From NCBI GenBank assembly GCA_018901125.1, contig JAHIFE010000159.1, positions 1-56,723 on the forward strand: 56,723 bases of DNA, in the 5' to 3' direction. This stretch comes from Pseudomonadota bacterium (GTDB lineage: Bacteria > Desulfobacterota > Desulfobacteria > Desulfobacterales > RPRI01). Under the pieces are notes generated by a model. That model was not told the DNA's origin. It did no database searches and worked only from the letters and a program-made list of their open reading frames with translations. The translations under genes were made by a program, and so were the position numbers. Every line of letters begins with the position of its first letter. Position 1 is the first letter of the stretch. Shown here one piece after another: positions 47,859-56,723 of the stretch.

Positions 47859-48278
47859 ATGGCCGGAAACATAAAATTAGAAGTTGTTACCCCGGAAAAA
47901 TCCGTAGTTAGCGAAGAAGCACAGATTGTTATGGCGCCTGGTACAATGGGAGAATTTGGAGTTCTTGTTGGCCACACCCCCTTTTTTACCACACTAAAAA
48001 TGGGAATAATTAAGTATAAGGATGTAAAAGGTGAAGAAAGGTGCGTCTTTGTTACAGAAGGTTTTGCGGAAGCTTTGCCTGACAAAGTAACCGTGCTTGC
48101 TGAAACTGCGGAAAGAAGGCGTGATATAGATATAGAAAGGGCAAAAGCCGCCTTAAAACGTGCTGAAGAACGTTTGGCAAAAGAAAGTGGCAAACAGGAT
48201 ATGGACTTTATGAGAGCTAAAGTAGCCTTGGATAGGGCTTTACACCGCATCCAGCTCGCTGCAACAAGACGGCAGTAA
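47859..48278 (+). CDS. atpC: ATP synthase F1 subunit epsilon
   Basis: 139 residues from the ATG at 47859, chosen because GTGAGG at 47844-47849 then serves as the ribosome binding site rather than as a GTG start. The N-terminal beta domain (LEVVTPEKSVVSEEAQIVMA, APGTMGEFGVLVGHTP) and the C-terminal helical hairpin are present. It couples rotation and inhibits ATP hydrolysis. It is the last gene of the operon; subunits a and c are encoded elsewhere. Confidence 0.94.
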   Translation: MAGNIKLEVVTPEKSVVSEEAQIVMAPGTMGEFGVLVGHTPFFTTLKMGIIKYKDVKGEERCVFVTEGFAEALPDKVTVLAETAERRRDIDIERAKAALKRAEERLAKESGKQDMDFMRAKVALDRALHRIQLAATRRQ

Positions 48279-48352
48279 GTTTAACATTTATTATTTAACA
48301 CGAAAAATATAAAATTCTGATGGCATGTTATAAAGCCATCAATAAAGATTAC

Positions 48353-48391
48353 AAAAAAGGGCAGCCATGTATTAATGGTGTGCCCTTTTTT
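48353..48391 (+). terminator. Rho-independent terminator of the atp operon
   Basis: AAAAAAGGGCA pairs with TGCCCTTTTTT and the interior CCAT/ATGG extends the stem, followed by the T run. It can work in both directions, between atpC and the convergent serC. A smaller stem (GATGGC/GCCATC, 48319-48340) precedes it. Confidence 0.85.
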
Positions 48392-48452
48392 GGTTTTAAG
48401 ATATCTTAGTAATAGTTTTATAGCATTGAATAATGTCCAGAATCTCGCCGGA

Positions 48453-49541
48453 TTATCCGTTATTTTGTTCAAAGATTTTCATAAAATCGGTTAAAGCTTT
48501 AACACCCTCTAAAGTTGTAGCATTATAAATGGATGCGCGGCACCCACCTACGGAACGATGCCCCTTTAAACCCCCCAGGCCGTTTTTAGTTGCTTCCTGA
48601 ATGAATTTGCCTTCAAGCTCTTCGCTTGGGAGTCGAAAAGTTATATTCATCAAAGATCTACTGTCCGGTGTTGCTGTTCCTTTATAAAAATTGCCGGAAT
48701 CAAAAATATCATATAAAAGCTTGGCTTTTTCTTTATTAATTACTTCAATTTTATCAAGTCCTCCTATAGTTTCTTCCAGCCATTTTAAGACAAGCTGAAT
48801 AATGTATATGGAAAAGCAGGGAGGAGTATTATAAAGTGAATTGGAAGAAGAAAATGTAGTATATTTAAGCATTGACGGAAGATTGTCTGGAACGAGTTTG
48901 AGCATATCTTCACGTATAATTACCATGCATACTCCGGCAGGACCTATATTTTTTTGCGCCCCTGCGTAGATTATCCCAAAAGGTTTAGGATCAAAAGGTC
49001 TGCTCATGATATCGGAAGACATATCGGCGACTATAGGTACACCTTTCGTGTCCGGGAATTCAGACCATTGAGTTCCTTTTATTGTATTGTTTGATGTAAT
49101 ATGAACATAAACAGACTCAGCATTATACTTTGCATCATATGGAATATAAGAGAAATTTTTATCTTTGGAAGATGCCACAATATTTATGTTTTTACCAAGT
49201 ACCTGTGCTTCTTTAATAGCTTTTGTAGACCATGTGCCTGTCTCAACATAATCGGCTGATTTGCCGTCAGGAAGACAATTCATAGGTACCATTGCAAACT
49301 GAAGGCTTGCGCCTCCCTGAAGAAAAAGGACATTATAACTTTCATCAAGCCGTAAAAGTCTTTTTGTCCGGGCAACTGCATCATTGATGATTTCATCAAA
49401 AGGTTTCGATCTGTGGCTTATTTCTGTTATTGACATTCCTGTGCCAGCAAAATTTAAAAAGGATTCTTTTGCTTCTTCAAGTACACTTAGTGGCAAAGCA
49501 GCAGGCCCAGCATTAAAATTATAAATCCTGTTATATTTCAT
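48453..49541 (-). CDS. serC: Phosphoserine aminotransferase
   Basis: 362 residues, GGAGGT before the ATG. SerC features: YNFNAGPAALPLSVLEEAKE at the start, SHRSKPFDEI, VLFLQGGASLQFAMVPMNCL for phosphate and PLP binding, the PLP lysine in IIYAGAQKNIGPAGV, and the C-terminal GHRSVGGCRASIYNATTLEG. It makes 3-phosphoserine from 3-phosphohydroxypyruvate and glutamate, for serine and (with PdxB) PLP synthesis. It stands alone and convergent to the atp operon. Confidence 0.95.
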   Translation of the reverse strand: MKYNRIYNFNAGPAALPLSVLEEAKESFLNFAGTGMSITEISHRSKPFDEIINDAVARTKRLLRLDESYNVLFLQGGASLQFAMVPMNCLPDGKSADYVETGTWSTKAIKEAQVLGKNINIVASSKDKNFSYIPYDAKYNAESVYVHITSNNTIKGTQWSEFPDTKGVPIVADMSSDIMSRPFDPKPFGIIYAGAQKNIGPAGVCMVIIREDMLKLVPDNLPSMLKYTTFSSSNSLYNTPPCFSIYIIQLVLKWLEETIGGLDKIEVINKEKAKLLYDIFDSGNFYKGTATPDSRSLMNITFRLPSEELEGKFIQEATKNGLGGLKGHRSVGGCRASIYNATTLEGVKALTDFMKIFEQNNG

Positions 49542-49917
49542 AAACCACCTCCAGTTAATTGTTCCTATCTTGTAACTAAAATTATTTAGATCTTGTTATT
49601 GACCAGAATAAATATTTCATGTCAACTATAATTTTATGCTATCGATTTAACTGAGCCGCCCGGCTTTTTGGGTCGGCACAAGTAAGTGCTATACGATCAG
49701 TAAAGGTATTTGTGGAGTTGGAGACCCCTATACGTGAATTCCGTATTTAACAGAGAGAGAAAAAGCGGTCAATCTGTTTGTTGACAGCAGCTATAAGCTT
49801 ATAAGCCATTTATTTGTTTTATTTTGACAAAATATTGAGATAATGTGTTACTGCTTTTATAAAATAGCGGCATTAAAAAATTGAAATAAAACATGGATAC
49901 AGGAGCTGTGGGTAAAA
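49542..49917. other. Divergent region between serC and the DUF2065 gene
   Basis: Non-coding. I see a GC-rich potential stem near 49654-49676 (GCCGCCC with GGGTCGGC) and isolated TTGACA boxes on both strands, but none with a convincing -10. No tRNA-like cloverleaf was found. Confidence 0.4.
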
Positions 49918-50103
49918 ATGAAGTATTTCCTTTGTGTTATTGGAATGGTTATGATTATAGAAGGACTTCCGTATTTTGCGTTTCCTGAAAAAATGAAACG
50001 CTGGATAATAAAAATTTTTGAAATGGACGATAGCGCCTTAAGGTGGATGGGCTTGTTTTTTATGGCTATCGGCTTTCTGCTTGTTTTTATCGGGAGGCAA
50101 TAG
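49918..50103 (+). CDS. Small membrane protein of the DUF2065 (YjeT) family
   Basis: 61 residues with two membrane helices (YFLCVIGMVMIIEGLPYFAF and GLFFMAIGFLLVFIG) separated by a short basic and acidic loop (PEKMKRWIIKIFEMDDSALR), as in YjeT. Function unknown. GGAGC precedes the ATG. The stop is 2 bp before the queA start, so they share a transcript. Confidence 0.8.
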   Translation: MKYFLCVIGMVMIIEGLPYFAFPEKMKRWIIKIFEMDDSALRWMGLFFMAIGFLLVFIGRQ

Positions 50104-50105
50104 GC

Positions 50106-51173
50106 GTGTTTTTACTCTCCGATTATGATTATGAACTTTCTGAGGACCAAATAGCCCAAAAACCGGCATCTTGCAGGGATGCTTCCAGGCTTATGGTTTT
50201 GGATAAAAACACCGGAAGTACTTCACATAGTAAATTTTTTGAAATTTATAATTTTATTTCACCAAAAGATATTATCGTAATCAACAACACAAAGGTAATT
50301 CCAGGCAGGTTATTCGGAAAAAAAGAAACCGGCGGCAAAGCGGAAATTCTTATTCTGGATTTTGCGGGCGGAATCAGAGAACAGGATAAAACCGGGAATT
50401 TTATTTGCGAATGCCTTGTGAAAACTTCCAAACCTGCCAAACAAGGCTCGTTAATTTTATTTGAAGAAAATCTCACAGCCAAGGTGCTAAATGATGTCAA
50501 AGATGGAATTTGTCTGCTTAAATTTTCGTCTTCCGAAAACTTTGAAGAAATTCTTCTCAGAATCGGGAAGATGCCGCTTCCGCCATATATAAAGCGGGAT
50601 AAAGACAATATTGAATCTCTGGATGATAAAACATCCTATCAGACTGTATATGCGTCATATAACGGTGCTGTTGCCGCGCCTACGGCAGGTCTTCATTTCA
50701 CAAGTGAACTTCTTGAAAAAATTAAAGCAAAAGGCGTCAAAACAGCAGAAATAACCCTGCATGTCGGTTATGGAACTTTTCTTCCTGTTAGGGCTTTCGA
50801 TATAAGGGAGCATGAAATACATTCCGAGAGGTATGACATATCTTTTGAAGCAGCCGAAGCAATCAACACAGTACGTGAGGAAGGCGGAAAAATAATTGCT
50901 GTAGGCACAACATGCATCAGAACTCTGGAATATGCTTCCGACCATAAAGGAAGAGTTCTTTCAGGCAGCGGTAAATGCGATCTTTTCATTTATCCCGGAT
51001 ACAGTTTTAAAGTTATTGATTCAATAATCACAAATTTTCATTTGCCGCGTTCCACCCTTCTTATGCTGGTATCGGCTTTTGCCGGAAGGGAAAGAATTCT
51101 CTCCGCATACAAAGAAGCTATATCGGAAGGGTACAGGTTTTACAGCTATGGGGATGCGATGTTCATCCATTAG
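50106..51173 (+). CDS. queA: tRNA preQ1(34) S-adenosylmethionine ribosyltransferase-isomerase
   Basis: 355 residues from a GTG at 50106, with GGGAGG about 10 nt upstream. The protein then begins in the usual way (LLSDYDYELSEDQIAQKPAS); the longer frame to 50043 overlaps the small membrane protein gene. Family motifs: ASRLMVLDK, IVINNTKVIPGRLFGKK, YNGAVAAPTAGLHFTSELL, HVGYGTFLPVR and DSIITNFHLPRSTLLMLVSA. It converts preQ1 in tRNA to epoxyqueuosine. It is followed by tgt, which inserts preQ1, so two queuosine steps are together. Confidence 0.95.
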   Translation: MFLLSDYDYELSEDQIAQKPASCRDASRLMVLDKNTGSTSHSKFFEIYNFISPKDIIVINNTKVIPGRLFGKKETGGKAEILILDFAGGIREQDKTGNFICECLVKTSKPAKQGSLILFEENLTAKVLNDVKDGICLLKFSSSENFEEILLRIGKMPLPPYIKRDKDNIESLDDKTSYQTVYASYNGAVAAPTAGLHFTSELLEKIKAKGVKTAEITLHVGYGTFLPVRAFDIREHEIHSERYDISFEAAEAINTVREEGGKIIAVGTTCIRTLEYASDHKGRVLSGSGKCDLFIYPGYSFKVIDSIITNFHLPRSTLLMLVSAFAGRERILSAYKEAISEGYRFYSYGDAMFIH

Positions 51174-51225
51174 GTGTCAGGGTTCATGGATCGGGGAAAT
51201 GGAAGAATAGTTCATGAGTTGGTAA

Positions 51226-52392
<1,167 letters not shown>

Positions 52393-52462
52393 GATTATCA
52401 CCTAACCCACCACCCTCCCCCAAAAAGTAAAAGCGTTTAACCCGAATTTATCATAAATTGGC

Positions 52463-52512
52463 TTGACTTTTACTCAATATTATGAGTAAATTTGCTCATA
52501 ATATTGAGTAAA
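52463..52512 (+). promoter_or_regulatory. Promoter overlapped by a large perfect palindrome, upstream of the DUF4143 ATPase
   Basis: TTTACTCAATATTATGAG (52469-52486) and its exact reverse complement (52495-52512) flank 8 nt. Each half is itself a dyad (TACTCA/TGAGTA and CTCA/TGAG), giving two neighbouring operator-like sites. TTGACT (52463-52468) is a -35 whose 17-nt spacer is the left half, with GTAAAT as a possible -10. The arrangement suggests repression of the following gene. Confidence 0.6.
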
Positions 52513-52657
52513 TTGCAACATTGGCTTTAAGATGATTTTTTGGCAAGGCCAGAATCAGTCTCCCTGAGTAAAACGTGCAGTTGGAACATTGTCGAAAAGT
52601 GACAACTGGTAACGCAAAGCTTTGTATTAAAATCTGTAGTGATTTTTTGAGGATAAC

Positions 52658-53845
52658 ATGTATAAGCGCCCTTTCTTTAAGATTTTATTGATGCGGCTGA
52701 CGGAACAAAGACAGTTTTTACAAGTCCTTGCCGGACCAAGGCAAAGCGGGAAAACCACACTTGCACGACAGATCATGGAAGAATATCCCGGACAAACCAA
52801 TTACGCCTCTGCGGATGAACCTGCCCTTAAAAACCGCATTTGGATAGAACAACAATGGGACAATGCCCGCTTAATGATAAGTGAAAGCAAAGACCCAAGA
52901 GGACTTTTGGTGCTTGATGAGATACAAAAAATACCGGGCTGGTCAGATGTTGTGAAATACCTCTGGGATCAGGATACGGCAAACAAACGCGAGCTTCATG
53001 TTCTTATTCTGGGTTCCTCTCCACTGCTTGTTCAGCAGGGACTAACGGAAAGCCTTGTGGGACGGTTCGAGACCATACCGGTTACCCACTGGTCCTTTTC
53101 TGAGATGCGCGATGCCTTTGGATGGGATCTTGAGAAATTCCTTTATTATGGCGGATATCCGGGCGCTGTGACGCTCACGGATGATCGTGAGCGATGGGCG
53201 CGATATATACACGACTCTCTCATCGAAACAACAGTCTCCCGTGATGTGCTGCTCATGACAAGAGTTGACAAACCTGCGCTTTTGCGGCGTCTCTTTGACC
53301 TTGGATGTCATTATTCCGGTCAGATTCTTTCATATCAGAAGATGCTGGGGCAATTGCAGGATGCCGGAAATACAGTTACTCTGGCTCATTACCTGCAACT
53401 GCTCAACGGCGCAGGGCTTATTATCGGATTGCCAAAATACGCAGGAGGAGAGTCAAGAAAGCGAGGTTCAAGCCCAAAGTTGATTGTACTTAATAATGCC
53501 TTCATGACCGCCTCGTTACCTCTCAGTTTTCAAGAGGCCCGGCAGAACCAGGAGATCTGGGGCAGGATCGTTGAGTCTGCGGTAGGCGGGGCTCTTGTGA
53601 ACGGAACTGCAGGAACGGACATAAAAGTTTACTACTGGGCAGGCCGCAACCGGGAAGTCGATTTTGTTCTTAGTCGTGGAAAGCAACTTACGGCTATTGA
53701 AGTAAAAAGCGGGGGGCAGAGAACGAGTTTACCCGGAATCGATTACTTTTCTAAGGAGTTTACCGTTACTAAAAAGCTTTTAATCGGGGCGCAAGGCATA
53801 CCACTTGAAGATTTTTTTAAGTTGAACCCCCAATCTCTGATGTGA
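52658..53845 (+). CDS. AAA-type ATPase with C-terminal DUF4143 domain
   Basis: 395 residues, GAGGATAAC before the ATG. Walker A is LAGPRQSGKTTLARQIM and Walker B LLVLDEIQKIPGW; the sensor-like LILGSSPLLVQ follows. The C-terminal DUF4143 part has EVDFVL and AIEVKSG, a PD-(D/E)xK nuclease-like pattern (Asp, then Glu-x-Lys). Such proteins are widespread accessory genes of unknown function. GC and codon use look higher than in neighbouring genes, hinting at later arrival. It carries its own palindromic control region and no partner gene. Confidence 0.85.
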   Translation: MYKRPFFKILLMRLTEQRQFLQVLAGPRQSGKTTLARQIMEEYPGQTNYASADEPALKNRIWIEQQWDNARLMISESKDPRGLLVLDEIQKIPGWSDVVKYLWDQDTANKRELHVLILGSSPLLVQQGLTESLVGRFETIPVTHWSFSEMRDAFGWDLEKFLYYGGYPGAVTLTDDRERWARYIHDSLIETTVSRDVLLMTRVDKPALLRRLFDLGCHYSGQILSYQKMLGQLQDAGNTVTLAHYLQLLNGAGLIIGLPKYAGGESRKRGSSPKLIVLNNAFMTASLPLSFQEARQNQEIWGRIVESAVGGALVNGTAGTDIKVYYWAGRNREVDFVLSRGKQLTAIEVKSGGQRTSLPGIDYFSKEFTVTKKLLIGAQGIPLEDFFKLNPQSLM

Positions 53846-54187
53846 TAATGTAGGCGATTGAGGAGTATATGAATCTACTAAATCTTAACAAATTAAACAG
53901 ATTTGATAGCAAGCATCCACAGAAATCTTTACCCCTCTTGACTTGTCAAGATATAATCACTTTTCAAGGCGACCCCTTTCCCTGAATAACGAGTCTGTAG
54001 AAAAAGTCCCAAAAAGTTAGTAAAACACAATTACTATCGAATAGATATACCTGTTCATTTTATCCTTCTATCCCAAGAACCCCATTGATTAATTGACAGA
54101 TGAGTTAGTTAAGTGTGATATCGACAGCAGTTCCAAAAAAAGGTAAAATGAGTTTAACTTTGTACTACTACTTTGTTTAGTATTTAT
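53846..54187. other. Spacer between the DUF4143 gene and the convergent lipoprotein gene
   Basis: No supported gene. A 38-codon frame at 53869-53985 follows GAGGAG and ATG but has no recognisable protein and ends in low-complexity sequence, so I leave it uncalled. No terminator is evident for either gene. Confidence 0.35.
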
Positions 54188-55258
54188 TTACGGCTTATTT
54201 AATAACCAAATTGCAACTCTGGAATTTTTATTACCTCTCTTAATTTTTAAAGCCCCATTTATATATTTGTAGCCAGTATATTTAACAGTTTCGGGAGATT
54301 TTAAAGCTTCTGGATATTCCACTGTACCCGCATCGTCAAATCCGATATAACTTGAAGTTGCAATGTAAATAAAACCATCATTTAATTTTGGGTTATTAAA
54401 AATAGTAATTGATTTATTTTTGTCATTTAACAACTCATCAAAATCTGGTTTCTTGCCATATTTTTGGGATATTTCATTAATTATCGCTTGCAATTTTTCT
54501 TGTTCAAGCTGTTCCTGTTTAAGTTGGAGTTCGGCACTGAACTGATTGCCAAATTGGTTAGCTATTTTCAGTTCAGAGATAGCCTCTTCTGTGGTTTTTG
54601 CCTGTTTGCTTAGTTCATAATGGCACTCTGCGTAAGCCTTTTTGATGCTTTCTTTTTGACTGAATTTAACGGCATTATCAAAACATATAGTTTTTAAATC
54701 CATAGACGCTTCTGGTTTATTCCCTGCTTGAAAATAATAATCGGCGATAGTTTCTTTAATATCAGGGTTTACATTAGCGGCAGCCATGAAGTAATTCTCT
54801 GCTGTTTTATGCTGACCATTTTCAAAAAGAGCTTTACCCTCTGCAAGTAATTCCGCTCCAATATCATTTTTAAGACCAGGTTGATATTGAACTGCTTGAC
54901 TGTACAGCCCAAGAGCGCGGGAAATATCACCTTTTGCTAAGGACTGAGCCCCGGCCTTTTTATACTCAGGGCCGATTTTATAACCGTAATCCGATTTTAA
55001 TTGTACAGCACTGGCGAAACGCTCGCTTGCGCCTGAAAAATTGCCCGTGTTGACATAACAAACGCCAAGTTGAAAATGAGCCTCGGCATCTGCCGGTTTT
55101 TCTGTAATGTGTTTATTCAGAAGTTCAATGGCCTGGGGATACATTCCTGCCGACATAAAATCTTTGGCTTTATCAACAGCACCGGAACACCCGCAAAAAA
55201 GAAATGAAAAAATAACAAGAAATAATAGATGATTATAAAGCTTTTGAGTGGCAACCAT
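54188..55258 (-). CDS. TPR-repeat lipoprotein
   Basis: 356 residues from the ATG at 55258, which has GGGAGGG just upstream. An N-terminal signal peptide ends in a lipobox (LFCGC, acylated at the second Cys). TPR-like helices span residues about 30-180: AGMYPQAIELLNKHITEKPA, AEAHFQLGVCYVNTGNFSGA, ISRALGLYSQAVQYQPG and QHKTAENYFMAAANVNPD. A coiled coil (ELQLKQEQLEQEKLQAIINE) follows, then a C-terminal domain of about 90 residues that I do not recognise. It is probably an envelope scaffold protein. It is isolated between accessory genes and I cannot give it a function. Confidence 0.75.
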   Translation of the reverse strand: MVATQKLYNHLLFLVIFSFLFCGCSGAVDKAKDFMSAGMYPQAIELLNKHITEKPADAEAHFQLGVCYVNTGNFSGASERFASAVQLKSDYGYKIGPEYKKAGAQSLAKGDISRALGLYSQAVQYQPGLKNDIGAELLAEGKALFENGQHKTAENYFMAAANVNPDIKETIADYYFQAGNKPEASMDLKTICFDNAVKFSQKESIKKAYAECHYELSKQAKTTEEAISELKIANQFGNQFSAELQLKQEQLEQEKLQAIINEISQKYGKKPDFDELLNDKNKSITIFNNPKLNDGFIYIATSSYIGFDDAGTVEYPEALKSPETVKYTGYKYINGALKIKRGNKNSRVAIWLLNKP

Positions 55259-55359
55259 TTTCCCTCCCAATTTTTATGAAGTGAAGATTTCAGCGAATTT
55301 TAATTAGCCTTAAATAATAAGAATTTCAATATTTATTTATCGGAATAAGATAATATTGT

Positions 55360-55406
55360 TTGACAATCATGAAGACCATATATACAATATGTACAAATGG
55401 TACATA
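55360..55406 (+). promoter_or_regulatory. Promoter and operator of the toxin-antitoxin operon
   Basis: TTGACA (55360-55365), 17 nt, TACAAT (55383-55388) is a near-consensus promoter. TATGTAC (55388-55394) and GTACATA (55400-55406), 5 nt apart, form a perfect dyad covering the start of transcription, where an antitoxin repressor usually binds. Confidence 0.75.
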
Positions 55407-55430
55407 AAATAAAAGAAAAAGGATTTAGCT

Positions 55431-55682
55431 ATGCTTAATAAAATAACAACTGCTGATGCCAGAAAAAAATTTTCAAATATTATTAACCGGGTAGCTTTTG
55501 GCGATGATTCATTTGTGCTCACACGGCGCGGAGAACCTATTGCAGCTTTGGTTTCCATGCAGGAATTTAAAATCTTACAAGAGGTGGAAGATAAAATCGA
55601 TATTGAAGATGCCTGGAAGGCAAAAAATGATCCCGGAGCACCAATACCCTGGTCCGACCTGAAAAAGGAACTTGAAATTTGA
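55431..55682 (+). CDS. Antitoxin of the Phd/YefM (RelB-like) family
   Basis: 83 residues, AAAGGA before the ATG. The N-terminal Phd/YefM DNA-binding fold is clear (MLNKITTADARKKFSNIINR, FVLTRRGEPIAALVSMQEFK), and the acidic C-terminal tail (KIDIEDAWKAKND) would wrap the toxin. It neutralises the toxin encoded next and represses the operon through the dyad upstream. Its TGA stop overlaps the toxin's TTG start. Confidence 0.88.
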   Translation: MLNKITTADARKKFSNIINRVAFGDDSFVLTRRGEPIAALVSMQEFKILQEVEDKIDIEDAWKAKNDPGAPIPWSDLKKELEI

Positions 55683-55945
55683 CATACAGGGTTGAAGTAA
55701 AAAGAACTGCTGCTAAAGAGCTTAGCAAAATACCAAAACACGAACAAAAGCGGATTGCTGAAACAATTGATAGGCTTGCTGAAAATCTTCCGAATCCTGA
55801 AACTACGAAACTGAAAGGGAATAACCCTTTCCATAAAATACGTGTTGGGAACTATCGAATAATATATGAAATACAAGATGATATCCTGTTAATTATAATC
55901 GTTAAAATTGGCCATAGAAAAGACATTTATAGAACATTGTCTTAA
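55679..55945 (+). CDS. RelE/ParE-superfamily toxin
   Basis: 88 residues from a TTG start (55679) overlapping the antitoxin stop by 3 bp. YRVEVKRTAAKELSKIPKHE, RIAETIDRLAENLPNPET, KLKGNNPFHKIRVGNYRIIY and the closing IIVKIGHRKDIYR are typical of RelE-type mRNA interferases, with Lys, Arg and Tyr residues in the catalytic region. It would cleave mRNA at the ribosome when free of antitoxin. Confidence 0.9.
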   Translation: MTYRVEVKRTAAKELSKIPKHEQKRIAETIDRLAENLPNPETTKLKGNNPFHKIRVGNYRIIYEIQDDILLIIIVKIGHRKDIYRTLS

Positions 55946-56106
55946 ATTTCTATGGCAAAACCTCATACTATTTTTCTTATCTTTCTCTATCCGCTTATAA
56001 ATTGATTCTTGGCTTTTCTATATTCTGTTGATATAAAAATAATTATGTTAATCATGTCAGATAATTTTTTGTTGATTTAGATAAGACTTATAAAATGGGA
56101 GGGATT

Positions 56107-56325
56107 ATGAAAGAACTGGTTGAGGCAGCAATAAATAAAATCAGACCAATGCTTCAAAAAGATGGTGGTGATGTGGAAATCGTGGATGTGAGTGAAGGTA
56201 TAGTCAAGGTGCGTCTGAAGGGTGCATGCTCAGGATGCCCCATGTCCCAGATGACTTTAAAAAACGGTATTGAAAAGCTTTTAAAGCAAGAAGTGCCAGG
56301 AGTGGAATCGGTAGTATCGGTATAG
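56107..56325 (+). CDS. NifU C-terminal-domain Fe-S scaffold (Nfu type)
   Basis: 72 residues from the ATG at 56107, with GGGAGG a few bases upstream (a start at 56095 would overlap that site). It is a stand-alone Nfu domain: IRPMLQKDGGDVEIVDVSEG, then the cluster-binding CSGC in GACSGCPMSQMTL and EVPGVESVVSV. It assembles or transfers 4Fe-4S clusters to target proteins. It lies alone, about 160 bp after the toxin gene. Confidence 0.92.
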   Translation: MKELVEAAINKIRPMLQKDGGDVEIVDVSEGIVKVRLKGACSGCPMSQMTLKNGIEKLLKQEVPGVESVVSV

Positions 56326-56583
56326 TAAAAATAAACATTAGTGATTGAACGCAAACCTGAGGGATTAGTAAAAAACATATTTATACCGCAAACGGTATCC
56401 TATAATAAATGAACTCAAAAACCGGCTCTGTTGGAGAATATTGAAAATGATACCGGATTTATCAGCTTGAGTTCGATAGAAGTGCTTTAACCCAAACAGA
56501 GTTGTTTCCAAAACCGGTCTCAAAAAACTTTTTTGATAATATTCTACCGATATTAATCGTGCTTAATAGAAGTCAAAATTTAT
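56326..56583. other. Spacer before MITE copy 6
   Basis: Non-coding, AT-rich. A short inverted pair (ATACCGC/GCGGTAT-like, CCGCAAACGG) near 56385 and repeated ACCGG strings are the only structure I can see. Confidence 0.35.
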
Positions 56584-56723
56584 GAGCCACTTTCAAAACG
56601 TTTCAGTTTGGTCAAGGTCAAGGCGGATGAAAATTTTAACCGCAGGAATACATGGAGTATTTCGAGGATTAAAATTTTCATCCAACGCAGAGATCGGCCA
56701 AAATGGGACGTTTTGAAACTGGC
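56584..56723 (+). mobile_element. 142-bp palindromic MITE, copy 6 (clipped by window edge)
   Basis: First 140 bases of a copy; the last two (TC) lie beyond the edge, so the right target duplication cannot be checked. The left flank is TTAT. Its central arms are a perfect 15-bp match (GGATGAAAATTTTAA / TTAAAATTTTCATCC), the same as copy 4. Confidence 0.9.

Noticed and set aside
49654-49676. tRNA or 6S-like RNA at a GC-rich hairpin upstream of the DUF2065 gene
   Set aside because: No cloverleaf, T-loop or extended pairing was found; only a short imperfect stem.
53869-53985. 38-codon frame with GAGGAG upstream, after the DUF4143 gene
   Set aside because: The ribosome binding site is plausible, but the product is short, unlike any family I know, and nothing else supports it.

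Overview
The window is an AT-rich (about 40 % GC by eye) bacterial chromosome segment. It most resembles a sulfate-reducing or syntrophic member of the Desulfobacterota, probably Desulfobacterales-like. The clues are an archaeal-type start to the shikimate pathway (ADH synthase plus dehydroquinate synthase II), an F1 operon with b' and b subunits and no a or c genes, paired AsnRS and GlnRS, a radical SAM/DUF2344 gene next to RNase G, and an HMG-CoA-synthase-like/thiolase pair. The species cannot be fixed from this window.

Layout. 1-113: start of a leftward argS cut by the window edge. 590-3201: an HMG-CoA-synthase-like protein fused to a Zn-ribbon/OB domain, and a thiolase. 4922-13580: an envelope module of MMPL/RND pump, YCF48-like propeller, DUF1302 outer-membrane protein and two DUF1329 proteins. 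13774-16753 (minus): acyl-CoA dehydrogenase, EtfB and EtfA. 17195-21340 (minus): RNase G and a radical SAM/DUF2344 protein. 21506-23672: asnS and an SRAP abasic-site protein. 23676-30343 (minus): a six-gene aromatic amino acid operon behind a Phe/Tyr-rich leader peptide and two terminator hairpins. 30632-35404: SDR, glnS, LD-carboxypeptidase and a beta-lactamase-fold hydrolase. 35789-41670: mreB, mreC, mreD, mrdA and rodA. 42336-48278: the F1 part of ATP synthase with b' and b. 48453-49541 (minus): serC. 49918-52392: a small membrane protein, queA and tgt. 52658-55945: accessory genes (DUF4143 ATPase, TPR lipoprotein, RelBE-type toxin-antitoxin pair). 56107-56325: a NifU-like scaffold.

Three observations stand out. 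First, the operon for chorismate, Phe and Tyr synthesis is preceded by a 23-codon leader peptide with Phe and Tyr codons clustered as FFEFYYYY. Two terminator hairpins follow, and their facing arms can pair with each other: a classic attenuator controlling an archaeal-type shikimate operon. Second, a 142-bp imperfectly palindromic element occurs six times (one copy clipped by the window edge), plus one solitary end. Four copies have perfect 4-bp target-site duplications, so it is a non-autonomous transposon (MITE). Three copies lie in or just after the mre-mrd-rodA operon, and one supplies the last base of the mreC stop codon. Third, the HMG-CoA-synthase-like protein has lost all three catalytic residues (Glu, Cys and His replaced by Thr, Leu and Tyr) while carrying a fused DUF35 Zn-ribbon/OB domain beside a thiolase. 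That points to a structural or substrate-handling partner rather than a true synthase.

How the genes may work together: the thiolase pair, the acyl-CoA dehydrogenase and the ETF fit acyl-CoA (beta-oxidation-like) metabolism. The MMPL/DUF1302/DUF1329 module looks like a trans-envelope route for a hydrophobic compound. A link between the two is inferred only from proximity.
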